Source of the DNA: Hypomyces perniciosus
Lineage: Eukaryota; Ascomycota; Sordariomycetes; Hypocreales; Hypocreaceae
Length of the DNA: 64,000 bases
Direction: 5' to 3'
NCBI GenBank assembly: GCA_008477525.1
Contig: SPDT01000009.1
Span: forward strand, 186,001 to 250,000
Below are positions 54,371-64,000 of the stretch, piece by piece. Within the stretch, counting starts at the first letter, position 1; the number at the start of each line of letters is the position of its first letter. A program made the translations under genes and the position numbers. The notes beneath the pieces were generated by a model. The model was given only the letters and a program-made list of their open reading frames with translations, was not told the DNA's origin and did no database searches.

Positions 54371-57366
54371 CAGGGCTGCCGTCAAATCAAATAAGTCAAA
54401 TATGGGTATCATATTTGAGTATTTGAAGCCGTGATCGTGTCATATTTGAGTATTTGACAGCATTCTCGTGATCCTTGGTTCCTCAATTGAAGCCCAATTC
54501 CTCCCTGTTTCTAATGGCTAGCTTCCTTATTAATCTATCCCCTGATGCCACATTATATAGCTAATTGGTCTTATCGTTCATGATCGTCTCGTCTCGCGAT
54601 AAATTACACATCGATTGAGGTTGTATTAAGTAAAAGACAGCCCCCAAGGGAAACAGCGCCACTCCGTAGCCAATTCTTCATACATTGTAGCTTCTCAAGA
54701 GTTGCAGGACTCATCGATACCCTTTGTGATGATAATGTCAACTTGGCCAAGCTAAATTCTCTCTCACAGTCGGCAACCATTGCAGGAATAGCAAATATAT
54801 CGAGGGCAAGCTTGCTGAGCGTTGGAAATACCGATTGTTGCGAGATCCACCACCGAATTGGGTCATCAACTTGTTGAAGATCGAGTCTGAGATATCGATC
54901 AAGCTCTGAGCTAGTATCTGTAAGTGTTGTAGTGGTGTTGTTAAGCCACTGTTCAAATGGGTTACCCTCCTTTTTTGGCTGGGCAGCAATAAGGGCATTG
55001 AATGGAATTAGAGGCGAATTGGTATCGTCATTATCTTCCGTATGCCGATACCAACGATCCCAGTAATCTAATAGACCTTCTTTTGCGTCACGTAGCCAAG
55101 GAAGTTGTTCCTTATCGCTCCAACGGCCCTCAAGCCATCGAATATTGCGGCCTGGGTGCAATATTACAGCAGCAGCAAAGAGAGGTGAGTCTCCTAGCTT
55201 TGTGTAATATTCATTCAGCTTTTTCCAAGCTGTTGTGATAGAGACTCGCAGATACTCTTGAGATTTCTTATCAAGCTTAGCATGCTGCTGTTGACGGCTT
55301 GAAGGGAGATATTCAGCTCTTGTATGTTGAGGAAGACTATTCACAGAGACTGCTGCTTGTATTCCTTTTCGGCCACGCATTGATCGACTTGAATTCGTAT
55401 ATTGTATCTAGCTTCGTGTCTGTTCAATAGCCTCATTAGTGGGAGGTAAAAAGAACACTCTCCAATCTTCAAATTGGTCAAGGAGATACTCAATTCCTGT
55501 AATAATCTCCCAAAGTCGGCCATAGCCGTCACCTTTGCCAAAGCCTTGTGTTCGCATTGTTTGGTGATAAAGAGGTTGAAGGATTTCCTTGATCTCGATG
55601 AGGAGGCGCCACTCTTCCGATGTAAGGATATCTTTATCCCCAATACAATCCTGACTATCAGCAACCTTTTCATCCATCAAAAAGGCCTGGATTTGTGTAA
55701 GTTTGATGATAGCATGATCAATTATTAAATATGTCGAATTCTACCTCGTCTTATTATTTAAAATTAGCTCAAGTGATGACGCTCGATAGATAGTGTAGTC
55801 GTCTGCAATCTCTGACTTGTTGGCGTATTGTCGGAATCGTTCGCTGCGTTGAGTCGAGCCTCGAATATATTTAACGATATTCCGAAGCTTGCCCACAGGC
55901 CCTGCTTTCCTCCAATGCCGAAGGTCATCTTCTTCGCGGCCTTTGATCTCAAGAATCTGTGACTCTTGCTCAAAGCTCTCACTATCCTCGCCAAAGAGAA
56001 AGGCACGGCCAACAAGGTTGAGGATATGCCCATGACATCGCATTCGCCGATGAGCTATATCAGACTTCGTTATCGAGGCATCAAGCTTCCCGAAAAAAAT
56101 GCTTCATGCAGGTGTCATTATTTGACGCGTTATTAGAAACAAGAACACCAATATTATTAGTAATATCCCAATCCTGTACAACATTTATTAAGGTAGACGC
56201 AATGTTCTTGCTTGTGTGTGACCCAGTCTGCTCTTGTAGGGCAAGGAGACGTTGTTGCTGTTTTCCATGTTGACTGATGAAGTGACCGGTAACAGCTATC
56301 ATTGAATAACAATTTGGAGAGGTCCAAAGGTCAAAGCAAAGATGGATCTTCGTCAGGGCATTATGTAGTTGTTGTTGGATAACTGGCTTCTTGGCGTTGA
56401 AGACTATATCGAGATGGCCCCGCCGACTTGTTCTAGCCCAAGGGACTTGGGCATAGACATCAGGATTAAGCTTTTGAAGTATCTGAGAAAGGAATTGGGA
56501 TTCAAATATATTGAACGGCAGGTTCTTCTCGATAATGAAGCCAAGAGAGAGCTCTTCTATTGCTTGTGTAAGGGATCGTGGAATAGCTCGAGTTCGTATC
56601 CGCTTCGGTGGCAACGGGTTGTCAGAGTCGGAGCTTGCGCCTGATGAATTTTCGGATATTTGATGCATATGTTGAAGACGATACATTACGGAAGAGGTTG
56701 CTGAGGCCTTGAATAGTCTTATTGTACTATTACGATTATCACAAAGTCGGCATATCCAAAAAACCTCGCCTATAGAATATTAGCCACAACTTCAAGATAA
56801 CCCCTTTTTAAGACTATACCGAGTGTATCCGTCTTCAAAATCTCACGAATAAATATGCCTTCATTCTTAACCCAGCTCGTACGACTACGATTCCCCTTTT
56901 TCGATATCTGGTCTTCGGGGACGAATTTACGGCCCTGCCATGTTGCTGTTGGGAGGCTCTTGATGGAATCTCGGTCTTGTGGATCAATCCCAGAGGCAGA
57001 GGTAGTTTGTGAGATAGCTGCAAATTGACAAAGAAAAGCTGAGAGGGCGAGAGGACCCAAAAATAGTCAGGCTCATCGCGATTAAGCTGTTGAGGCGTTG
57101 ATTGAGCGCGTTTTCGATATTAGTATATTACGTGTAAGGTTGGCGTTATACTTACTTGGGCTGGGAAATAGGGCCGGTAAAAGGATTATCCGTTCCCGGA
57201 ACCCGGAATATTATTTAATCCGGACCCACCTACCCTAGATATATTTGATATCAAATATATCAAATATCAGGGCACCTATATTTGAGTATTTGACACTGGG
57301 AATAGCTTCTGTTGATTGGGTATTTGAATAGAATATTGGAATAGATTTGATTTGACGGCAGCCCTG
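54371..57366 (-). mobile_element. hAT transposon, nearly complete
   Basis: 2,996 bp with 22-bp perfect terminal inverted repeats CAGGGCTGCCGTCAAATCAA(AT) at 54371-54392 and 57345-57366. Subterminal TCAAATA/TATTTGA motifs recur at both ends. The 8-bp flanks (CTTAAGTA and ATATACGT) do not match, so a flank has changed or been lost. The same family has a 3' fragment at 23560-24233. Confidence 0.9.
54604..57060 (-). pseudogene. hAT transposase, interrupted
   Basis: From the N-terminal side on the minus strand: a BED-like entry region (TSWVKNEGIFIREIL, 56770-57060), then 56081-56686 with PWARTSRRGHLDIVF, CFDLWTSPNCYSMIAVTGHF (first catalytic Asp) and VLVSNNASNNDTCMKHFF, where the second Asp is Asn. 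A frameshift follows near 56060, then MRCHGHILNLVGRAFLFGED and GPVGKLRNIVKYIRGS to a TAG. Next come EEWRLLIEIKEILQPLYHQT and LLDQFEDWRVFFLPP to another TAG. The open 258-codon end (54604-55380) has the hAT dimerisation domain: PFEQWLNNTT, SELDRYLRLDLQQVDDPIRW, SVFPTLSKLALDIFAIPAMV, DCEREFSLAKLTLSSQR. Not functional as read. Confidence 0.87.
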
Positions 57367-57467
57367 ATATACGTCGCTATACCCATTGAAGCTCTGCGTA
57401 TATATAGGCTAGAAGCTATATTCTTCTGTGAATAAAACTTACACCTTGAAAATTTACTTTTACAAAA

Positions 57468-57680
57468 ATGTCCACAAAAACTTATAATCAGTAAAAGAAA
57501 AGACACAGGAATAGTGAAAACTTCAAAAAGAGGTGGCGCACTTTCATAAAAAGCGGATTCGAGGTTCACTGAGATTACTATGCCGATGTTTATATATTGC
57601 TATGCTGTAAAGGGCAGATGTATGAGTTTAAATCTACTGACAAAGCATGGCCTATTGTAGGTTGGAATATATTAGTCTAG
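57468..57680 (+). pseudogene. Short MADS-box-like protein remnant
   Basis: The ATG at 57468 starts MSTKTYNQ, a TAA, KKRHRNSENFKKRWRTFIKS, GFEVH, a TGA, then DYYADVYILLCCKGQMYEFK and STDKAWPIV to a TAG. The order of a basic helix (FKKRWRTFIKSGFEVHxDY), then ADVYILLxxKGxMYEFxS, is that of SRF/MADS-type DNA-binding domains; short standalone versions are common in fungal genomes. Two nonsense codons in 70 make it dead. Confidence 0.55.
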
Positions 57681-57888
57681 AAGTATAGATATAAAAGAGC
57701 TAAGAGCTTGGCTATAGAAAGAAAATAAGGGACTCTTATGCTATTGCGGCCTGAAGCTTAACTGATTCTGCTATAAGAACATAAGAGGCAATACCCTGGT
57801 TAAAAATAACGCAGTTGGCATATTTAGCACAGATAAGAGATTAGCGTTAGAGCGCAAGCGACACTCTTTTGCTCTTGCCTCTCAAACG

Positions 57889-58833
57889 CTAGTTAACCTG
57901 ACCATAAGACCCCAACGGAGGCGCTTTTCCAGCGGAGAATGATGCAATTGGCAGCTTTCCATCCAAAAATTCCGCGACAAGCTTGGTGTAATAACTCGCG
58001 TATTGAAATAAGTGTCCATGGCCACTGTTCGGGAAGACATTAAAGTTGGCCCGGGGCAGCTGTCTTGAGAGAACAAATGAGTTCTGCGTTGGTACCACCA
58101 AGTCGTTGTCTCCCGCAGTAACAAGCACATCCTTCTGGATCGTTTGTAGGAGAGAGTAGGGAACAGGATCGGCATCCCAGGTGAGGTAAGCTTGGGTGAG
58201 CTTGATAAGATCTTCTCCAGTTGTGAATTGGGCGATTGCGGGCTCTCCATTCTTTCCGGCGATAGCACCTCGTGAGCTCAGGCTGCGGTTGAACCAAGCC
58301 TCACCTTGATCGCCAGTGGAGAAGGAGGGGAAGAAGACGTCGATGGTTGGGGGGCCGGGTTGGGGATTGAAAACCGCAGATTGGACTTCGGCCATGGGAC
58401 GTTGGAGGTCGGGACCGAGACTAGGGCCAGTTCCGGAAAGCACAAGCTTGCGAACAATATCCGGTGAGTCGAGAACAAGTTGCTGAGCGATGTAGCCTCC
58501 CATGGAGAAACCGAGCACGTCCACTTGATGGGTATGCAAGGTTGGAAGCAGAGCACCAAGAAAAGCCAGAAGATTGAGAGCAAAGACACGAATACTGGGC
58601 GCGACAGAGCCACCACTGTGGCCAAGTCCAGCATAGTCGTAGGTGATGATTTGACGGCCAGAGGCGACCAAGGGGTTGATGACTTCGGGATCCCAGGTGT
58701 CAATGGTCGATCGAACATGATTGAGCATCAGGAGCGGCGGGTTTGAGTCGCTGGCGTTGCCGATGAGGCGGTAAGCATATTTGGTGCCATGGGCGACCAG
58801 ATGCAATGTCTTTGCCGTTTCTTGAGTTGCCAT
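57889..58833 (-). CDS. Alpha/beta hydrolase, intact
   Basis: The start is taken at the ATG at 58833 (MATQETAKTLHLVAHGTKYA), which has a good AAAATGG context; the frame is also open upstream to a TTG at 58863. The 314-residue protein has LLMLNHVRSTIDTWDP, TYDYAGLGHSGG, the nucleophile elbow GFSMGG with Ser110, the acid Asp244 in GDNDLVVP and the base His272 in SGHGHLFQY. It resembles soluble hydrolases acting on small esters or lactones (3-oxoadipate enol-lactonase-like). No signal peptide. A TATA box lies 85 bp upstream. It is well preserved although it stands between a transposon nest and solo LTRs. Confidence 0.85.
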   Translation of the reverse strand: MATQETAKTLHLVAHGTKYAYRLIGNASDSNPPLLMLNHVRSTIDTWDPEVINPLVASGRQIITYDYAGLGHSGGSVAPSIRVFALNLLAFLGALLPTLHTHQVDVLGFSMGGYIAQQLVLDSPDIVRKLVLSGTGPSLGPDLQRPMAEVQSAVFNPQPGPPTIDVFFPSFSTGDQGEAWFNRSLSSRGAIAGKNGEPAIAQFTTGEDLIKLTQAYLTWDADPVPYSLLQTIQKDVLVTAGDNDLVVPTQNSFVLSRQLPRANFNVFPNSGHGHLFQYASYYTKLVAEFLDGKLPIASFSAGKAPPLGSYGQVN

Positions 58834-58917
58834 TTTCACTCGGTTTGGTCGCTGTGAATTCAAGTTGAGATGGTTGTGATAGAATGGTGGTTTTCCCTAG
58901 ACGAGGAATGAATGACC

Positions 58918-58925
58918 TTTTTATA
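58918..58925 (-). promoter_or_regulatory. TATA box of the second hydrolase gene
   Basis: TATAAAAA on the minus strand, 85 bp upstream of the chosen ATG, at a normal fungal distance. Confidence 0.5.
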
Positions 58926-59437
58926 ACCCATGTTCTTGCAGAGCTCTCTCTATGCGTGTCAGCGTGATAACTAACTTCCTTTGCTTGATAATCGCGTTCA
59001 TTTCGGCGCAAGCCTATGACGTCGTGGTATTAATGAAGCAATGCGTGTGCACAAGTTGCCTGCTCACTAGTTCGCTTACAAATGTTGAGTGCTTAACTCA
59101 GGAATAAGCTTGTCTAGTTTGGATTCTGTACGACGGATAATAATTAGTAATACATAATAGTGATAACGATATTATATAATGTCCACCTCTACCTAATCCA
59201 GGTAACTAGATATACGAGGTCAATCCCCTATTGGGGCAAAGGATATACTAGGCTATAATACATTAAAGGTCGACTCCTCTATATACACTATATCTAGCAA
59301 ATCTCGGCTTGAAGGTGCTTGGGTATGCGAGGCCCCAAGCCCGTCAGCGGGCTTAAAGGCGGTTTTCAAAGGTCAGAATTCTCTTATGCCTTCCTATAGC
59401 TGCTATTGCAGTCTAAGACCTTAGGAACCAGGTTAAG
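58926..59437. other. Spacer with small hairpin
   Basis: No gene. AAGCCCG-TCAG-CGGGCTT at about 59336-59353 is a perfect 7-bp stem. A direct repeat half lies at 59141-59154 (see findings). Confidence 0.4.
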
Positions 59438-59793
59438 TGTGACGATCCGGGTAGATTCCCAAGGGATAAACCGAGGTTCGTGGGTTTATGTTGGCAGAGA
59501 GGTCAGGGATGAATACTGAGCAGGGTAACGTAGTCACGATTCTGTAGAACAGGTGGTTCTGGTGAATGCAATTGTTAACGACTGTCTAAGTAACTATACT
59601 AAATGATCGTGACTTATCCAGTATTATATACAAAGGAGATACATAGTGAAGGTATCTAGGATCGTTTGGATCACGGTTCTCAATGGTGATCCTACTGCAG
59701 GATCATAAACGGGATCGTGATCCGGTGTTGATTAGTTAATCGTGCCGACGTTCATGCCGGGACCGGGTCCTTTGACCTGGTCGGGTCGTGACA
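59438..59793 (-). repeat. Solo LTR of family A, diverged subfamily, TTAAG duplication
   Basis: 356 bp, TGTGACGATCCGGGTAGATT to GGTCGGGTCGTGACA; TTAAG at 59433-59437 and 59794-59798. Like 2471-2873 it has GGATCAC/GATCC motifs instead of the GTGATCAC array. Confidence 0.92.
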
Positions 59794-61140
59794 TTAAGGC
59801 AAGTAGAAAAGGCACAGCAGTCAGGAAAAACCCTTAACCAGAATTCAGAGGCCACTCGAGCGCAGCTTGCCTTCCAAAGGGGAAAAAACTATGTAACCAG
59901 CTATTATGACTCAAGAGGTAGCCCGAACCTCTTGGTACCTATAGCGCCTTAGTTCTAACTAAAGGCGCTATAAGGCCCAACATAAAATGCGAGGCCGTAA
60001 AGGCCGTAAAAGCCGTCGGGTAACCACAAGGTTATAGCGAAGCCAGCTAGGCGAAGGAAGACGAACTCTCCTAAAGTCTTCCATTTATGCCTGTATTAGG
60101 ACTGTGATAGCCCTAGGCTCAGAGCTGGCTGTTGGTGGCCTATAAAAATTTCCCCCGCTAACAGGCTGCTAACAGCTGCAAATAAGGGGAAATTTTTACA
60201 GGAGAGAGTTGTAATTAGTAATACAACTTACTTGGAGAACTGTTGTAGGTCTAGATCAAGTTGTTAATGTTTATGTTTACTAATCTAAAAATGCATGTTG
60301 AAGTCTAGCGGGTTGTCCGAGGCGTAAGACGGTATATCCCGCGCTGCTTCGGTTCTTTTCCGTCTCAATTATCTCAACTCGCCTTGAGATAAAAATTTAT
60401 AAGCACAGCAAGAAAATGATCCCTGGTATCTCAATTCCAAATAAGAGACAAAGATGTGTAATTTTCTTGAGACGATAACCCCTATTGACTTTTGGCCCTT
60501 GCGAGTTGCGACCGCGCAGAAGGCTTCCGTTCTATGCGTAAGACGCTCTAAATTCTCTTCTCTTGCTCCATAATTTTTTCCCCAAGCTCTACGATACCCA
60601 ATATGGTCATGCTGCTACTTACTAGTATAGAGTAACCCTATAAGGACTTATATGGCAATAACTATAAAGACAAATCATCCAAGTGTAGCTTATATCAGAG
60701 GAATTATCAGGGGGATACAGTCGAGAAGAGCATCACACGGAAGATCAGATCCTAATATGTGTGGCCTGCGAATTAATGATATCGCCTAAGTCGGTATACT
60801 CTCACTTGAATAGCATACACCGCATTACGGGACCTACCTGTCAGGCTCTGCTCGCCCGTTTCGCTACGTATCAGCTTCGATCATTTCAAGAAGTCCCGGA
60901 TCCATAAATAAAGATCACGTCAATTCCTAGACTTAAGGTTCAGGAGGCATTTCGGTGCAGTATTTGCGTCTACTTCATCATTCACGAGCCAAAGATGCGA
61001 GAACACATATCCAGGCATAAGCTTGGAGTTTCGCCGAAGACAGCTTGGTGGCTAGGCAAATATAAAATGCTATGTTCAGACGTTTTCTTCAGCTAAGGGA
61101 GGATTCGGTATTTCAAGGTTGAATCACCGAGTAGCGGCTG
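59794..61140. other. Non-coding region with inverted repeats
   Basis: A near-palindrome TATAGCGCC...GGCGCTATA lies at about 59940-59972. A 13-bp perfect stem (60143-60155 with 60186-60198, TAAAAATTTCCCC and its complement) has a 30-bp loop. No gene recognised up to 61140. Confidence 0.45.
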
Positions 61141-61149
61141 CTCAGATGT

Positions 61150-61983
61150 CATAGTGCACTTCATATTATAATCCCAGAAGCCTATCGACTAAAGGAAGGT
61201 TGCACTTGGTCTGACATTTACGATACTCTCAAATACGTTATTGGAATGGCCGGTCCCAATACACACCCCACCGAACTCGCCACTGCCCTTCGAGATAAAC
61301 CCAACCAACTATGGGAAGTCTCTACCCTTAAAGTATAGCAACTAATCACCACCCCCTTTTTACTATACCCTGGTCGCGCCCGACTAGGACTGGAAGCTCG
61401 AGATCTCCCTACATTTAACGGAGAATACGCTAAGTCCCCTGCAAAGTGGAATCGCGCTGAACTTGTTATTAACGCCGCTGACCCCCTCCTAGAATACACT
61501 GGCCGTGTAGTCTCCCTTATTCTTGGTATGCTTATGGACTCTGCTGCCCCTTATGGAATGACCTTTGACCTAGGGCAATTCCAGCAAAGACTCGAAGGGG
61601 CAGTTACTTTTGAAGATGTCATGGTTACCCTAGAGGAAGAATTCAAGAGCATCTTCCAGGACCCACTCTGTAAGGATAGTCTGATGGCTAAGTTCAATGG
61701 AGCCAAGATCCAAGGCCTCAAGGAATTAGGCCGCTGCTTTGCCTGCCGGGGATTACTTGCACCCGAACCCCGCCAATCTTCTTCCGACAATTTGATTTCC
61801 AATCCTGAATTTCAAATTTTCACGTTCGGTGGCCCGCATCTTGCGAAATCCTGCGCGGTACGGGTAGGCAAGTTATCCGCGGCATGCAGCCGCAGCCTCC
61901 CGAGACGTGACATTCATATGCGAGTTAATGAAGGCAGGCGGGATGGCCGTAATACCCCGCAGCCTTGGATAGCTGAACCCTAA
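61150..61983 (+). pseudogene. Unrecognised protein-like reading frame with one stop
   Basis: In one frame the sequence reads HIIIPEAYRLKEGCTWSDIY and DTLKYVIGMAGPN, a TAG near 61336, then ARLGLEARDLPTFNGEY, AKWNRAELVINAADPLLEYT, TFDLGQFQQRLEGAVTFEDV and TLEEEFKSIFQDPLCKD to a stop at 61981-61983. Codon use is even and the composition natural, so it was probably coding. A helical, non-catalytic look suggests a Gag- or capsid-like piece, but no family is recognised. The open part could start at the ATG at 61528 or nearby. Confidence 0.4.
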
Positions 61984-62138
61984 GAGAATATTAGGTAAAG
62001 AATGTGGGAGCATTTAATGCCATATCGTGTATAAATCCTAGGAGCAACACCGAGGGGACGATGCCGTTTGACTTTTAAGTGAATTCCTGGTTTAATCGCC
62101 ATAACGTTTCCAGGGGCCTCGGTCGTAGGATTTGTATT

Positions 62139-62285
62139 TGTAATGATCTGGGTTGATTCCTAAGGGATAAACCGAGGTTCGAGGGTTTATGTTAGCAGAG
62201 AAGCTAGGGATAAATACTAAGTAGGGTAAAGTAATTACAATTCTATAGAACTAGTGAGTTAAGGTAAATGCAATTATTAATAACT
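62139..62285 (-). repeat. Old family-A LTR, left part
   Basis: TGTAATGATCTGGGTTGATT onward, RIP-altered. It is interrupted at 62285 by a younger family-A LTR and continues at 62698. Confidence 0.85.
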
Positions 62286-62692
62286 TGTGACGATCCGGGT
62301 TGATTCTCAAGGGATAAACCGAGGTTCGTGGGTTTATGTTGACAGAGAGGTCAGGGATGAATACTGAGCAGGGTAACGTAGTCACGATTCTGTAGAACAG
62401 GCGGTTCTGGTGAATACAATTGTTAACGACTGTCTAAGTAACTATACTAAATGAGTGACAAGCCAGTCGTATATATACAAAGGAAATCTACATGTGATCA
62501 CTGGTATTCCAGTGAGTGTCTCTGCGATCACTGTGATAGCGCGGTGATCGAGTAAGTGATCACACTTCTTGGTGTAGTGAGCGTTTGAGTGATCACTCTT
62601 AGCGCGGTGATCACTTCCTGATGATTGGTCGGTGTAACCGATATTCTCCCGTGTCCCCGTGACCTGGTCTTCGACATGGTCGGGTCGTGACA
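62286..62692 (-). repeat. Solo LTR of family A nested in an older copy, TAACT duplication
   Basis: 407 bp, TGTGACGATCCGGGTTGATT to GGTCGGGTCGTGACA; TAACT at 62281-62285 and 62693-62697. It is one of the cleanest copies and serves as reference for the family. Confidence 0.95.
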
Positions 62693-62697
62693 TAACT

Positions 62698-62943
62698 GTT
62701 TAACTATACTAAACAAGTAACAAGCCAGTTATATATATATATAGTAATTACTGGTAAACTAGTAATTATTTTCGTGATTACTCTGCTAATATAGTAAGCG
62801 TCTAAGTGATTACTCTTTTAGTGTAGTGAGCGTTTAGGTAATTACTGGTAGACTAGTAATTACTTTAGTTTAATTAGTCTGTTAGCAAATAGATAATCCG
62901 TCCGGCCAATTGCCTTGACTATAATAAGGTCGGGTCGTGATAT
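62698..62943 (-). repeat. Old family-A LTR, right part
   Basis: Resumes GTTTAACTATACTAAACAAG and ends GGTCGGGTCGTGATA. It is strongly AT-shifted relative to the inserted copy. Confidence 0.85.
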
Positions 62944-64000
62944 TTTAGTTATTTAAGGCTAAGGGTTAAAGGAAAGATATTATCCTATACTTAATAAAAT
63001 AGCCTAGCTTTAATAGGTCTCTATATTAGCAATTAATAGTTTTATTATATTTAAGCTAGTTATAATAGTCCTAAAAGTTACTATATCCTAATCTTTTAGC
63101 TAAAAGCTAGTAAAGGATAAAGCAGGGGAGCTTAAGTTCTTTTAGGGAGCTAACTATAGGGAAGTTCTAGCGTTAATAGCTTTTAAGTTTATTATTTTCC
63201 TAGTATTTTTAAAATAGAGTATAATAGTATTCTTTTACCTTTTATTAGGTAAAGGCAACTATAATACAAGTCTCTCCCGACGTCCCATGTCCATTGGGTG
63301 TGACCTTCCCTCCTGGGCTACGTCTCGATTTCTGGGCACCCGTTGACTTTCTTAAAAGGTATGGTATGGGTTGCAATGGCTGTTAACTAGACTGTTTTGC
63401 CGTAACACTGCATCCTTCTTGCATGGTTGATAACGGATATAAGAAAGAGGACTTAATAAGGCATGGCGGGGGAAAGTCTTATCACCGACGAGAGCAAAAT
63501 GTCTTTGCAAAATGGAGATAAGTACCCGTTTGTTAACCAGTATGAGTGCCCTGCAATTAAGGACATGGTGTGCATGCTGAGTAGTAGAAGCGTGCGGGTT
63601 AGTCCGTGTTATCGGAGTCGGCAATCAAGTCGCGCCATTCCAGTACAAAAGCTAACCAGTCACAGATAAACACGCAAATTGTTTACGGCACTACTGAATC
63701 AGTGTATTATGAGCCGTTTGTTAAATTTTCTGAAATTGCTTGGTGTTATGTAAATTTTATGTTCAAGCCAGCACAAGTGGTTTAGGACAGTTTTTGGTGG
63801 CCAAGTTTGCAAGAGGTCTAGCAGGTCGACACTAAGTGTGCGATCGAAAGTATCCGCCAGCTGCAAATTCCATATTCTTAATAGGTAGCTATGCGCAATA
63901 CTTCGCGATACGCGTATAGTATAGATAGTTGAAGGGTCGCCTTGCGATAGCGACAGCGGTTGCCGCCTCTAGACGTGAGTCAAATAAGGTCCCTCAGCGA
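62944..64000. other. AT-rich DNA then moderate-GC right edge, no firm gene
   Basis: 62944-63260 is AT-rich. A small ORF, MAGESLITDESKMSLQNGDK..., at 63463-63669 plus has an ATG and 68 codons but no recognised domain. Nothing else is supported to the right edge. Confidence 0.35.

Noticed and set aside
54363..57374. 8-bp target duplication of the hAT element
   Set aside because: The flanks CTTAAGTA and ATATACGT do not match, so no duplication is claimed.
1..64000. CRISPR arrays, operons and riboswitches
   Set aside because: The window is eukaryotic in all features; repeated short motifs found are LTR palindromes or minisatellites.

Overview
The window looks like a transposon-rich accessory region of a filamentous ascomycete (Pezizomycotina). 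Genes have short spliceosomal introns of about 50-61 bp. The conserved families are fungal: a 2EXR protein, a DUF3431 protein, a PGAP4-like glycosyltransferase, the C-terminal region of a Zn2Cys6 regulator, a fungal-type bZIP and an NLR-type HEAT tail. The transposons are classic fungal ones: a chromovirus, Ty1/copia, Tad-like LINEs, Tc1/mariner and hAT. Many in-frame stops sit where TGG or CAG/CAA would be expected (giving TAG, TGA or TAA), the footprint of repeat-induced point mutation (RIP).

Layout. 1-1009: 5' end of a copia element on the minus strand with an open gag. 1814-2873: LTR debris. 3285-9938: a gene island enclosed by two identical 197-bp inverted repeats. It holds an aspartic protease remnant, an NLR HEAT tail, a decayed PGAP4-like glycosyltransferase, a broken 2EXR gene and one intact alpha/beta hydrolase. 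10281-11992: a Tc1/mariner copy. 12500-17975: a copia element with one solo LTR beside it and one inside it. 18256-21981: a GC-rich LINE with a single stop. 22217-24233: a copia LTR piece, a LINE ORF1 remnant and a hAT tail. 25274-27008: a GT8 glycosyltransferase gene split by a LINE tail with a perfect 14-bp target duplication. 28079-31509: fragments of an MFS transporter, a Zn2Cys6 regulator and a bZIP. 32422-33897: an intact alcohol acetyltransferase. 36774-37526: an intact DUF3431 protein. 37897-38553: a truncated cyclase-fold protein.

38704-57366 is a layered transposon nest. A RIP-mutated Tad-like LINE (43288-54370) received, with readable 5-bp target duplications, a 7.2-kb chromovirus, a 120-bp LTR-like element, a 228-bp LTR-like element and a 407-bp solo LTR; a 3.0-kb hAT lies at its 3' end. 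The chromovirus carries an uninterrupted antisense coiled-coil reading frame in a body full of stops. 57468-58833 holds a decayed MADS-like ORF and a second intact hydrolase. The remainder is more solo LTRs, one nested in another, an unrecognised ORF and AT-rich DNA.

Only four host genes look intact: two alpha/beta hydrolases, the alcohol acetyltransferase and DUF3431. Regulators, a transporter and a cyclase-like gene survive as pieces, so the 28-38.5 kb stretch may be a relic metabolic neighbourhood. All calls were made by eye from the sequence and its translations; no searches were run.
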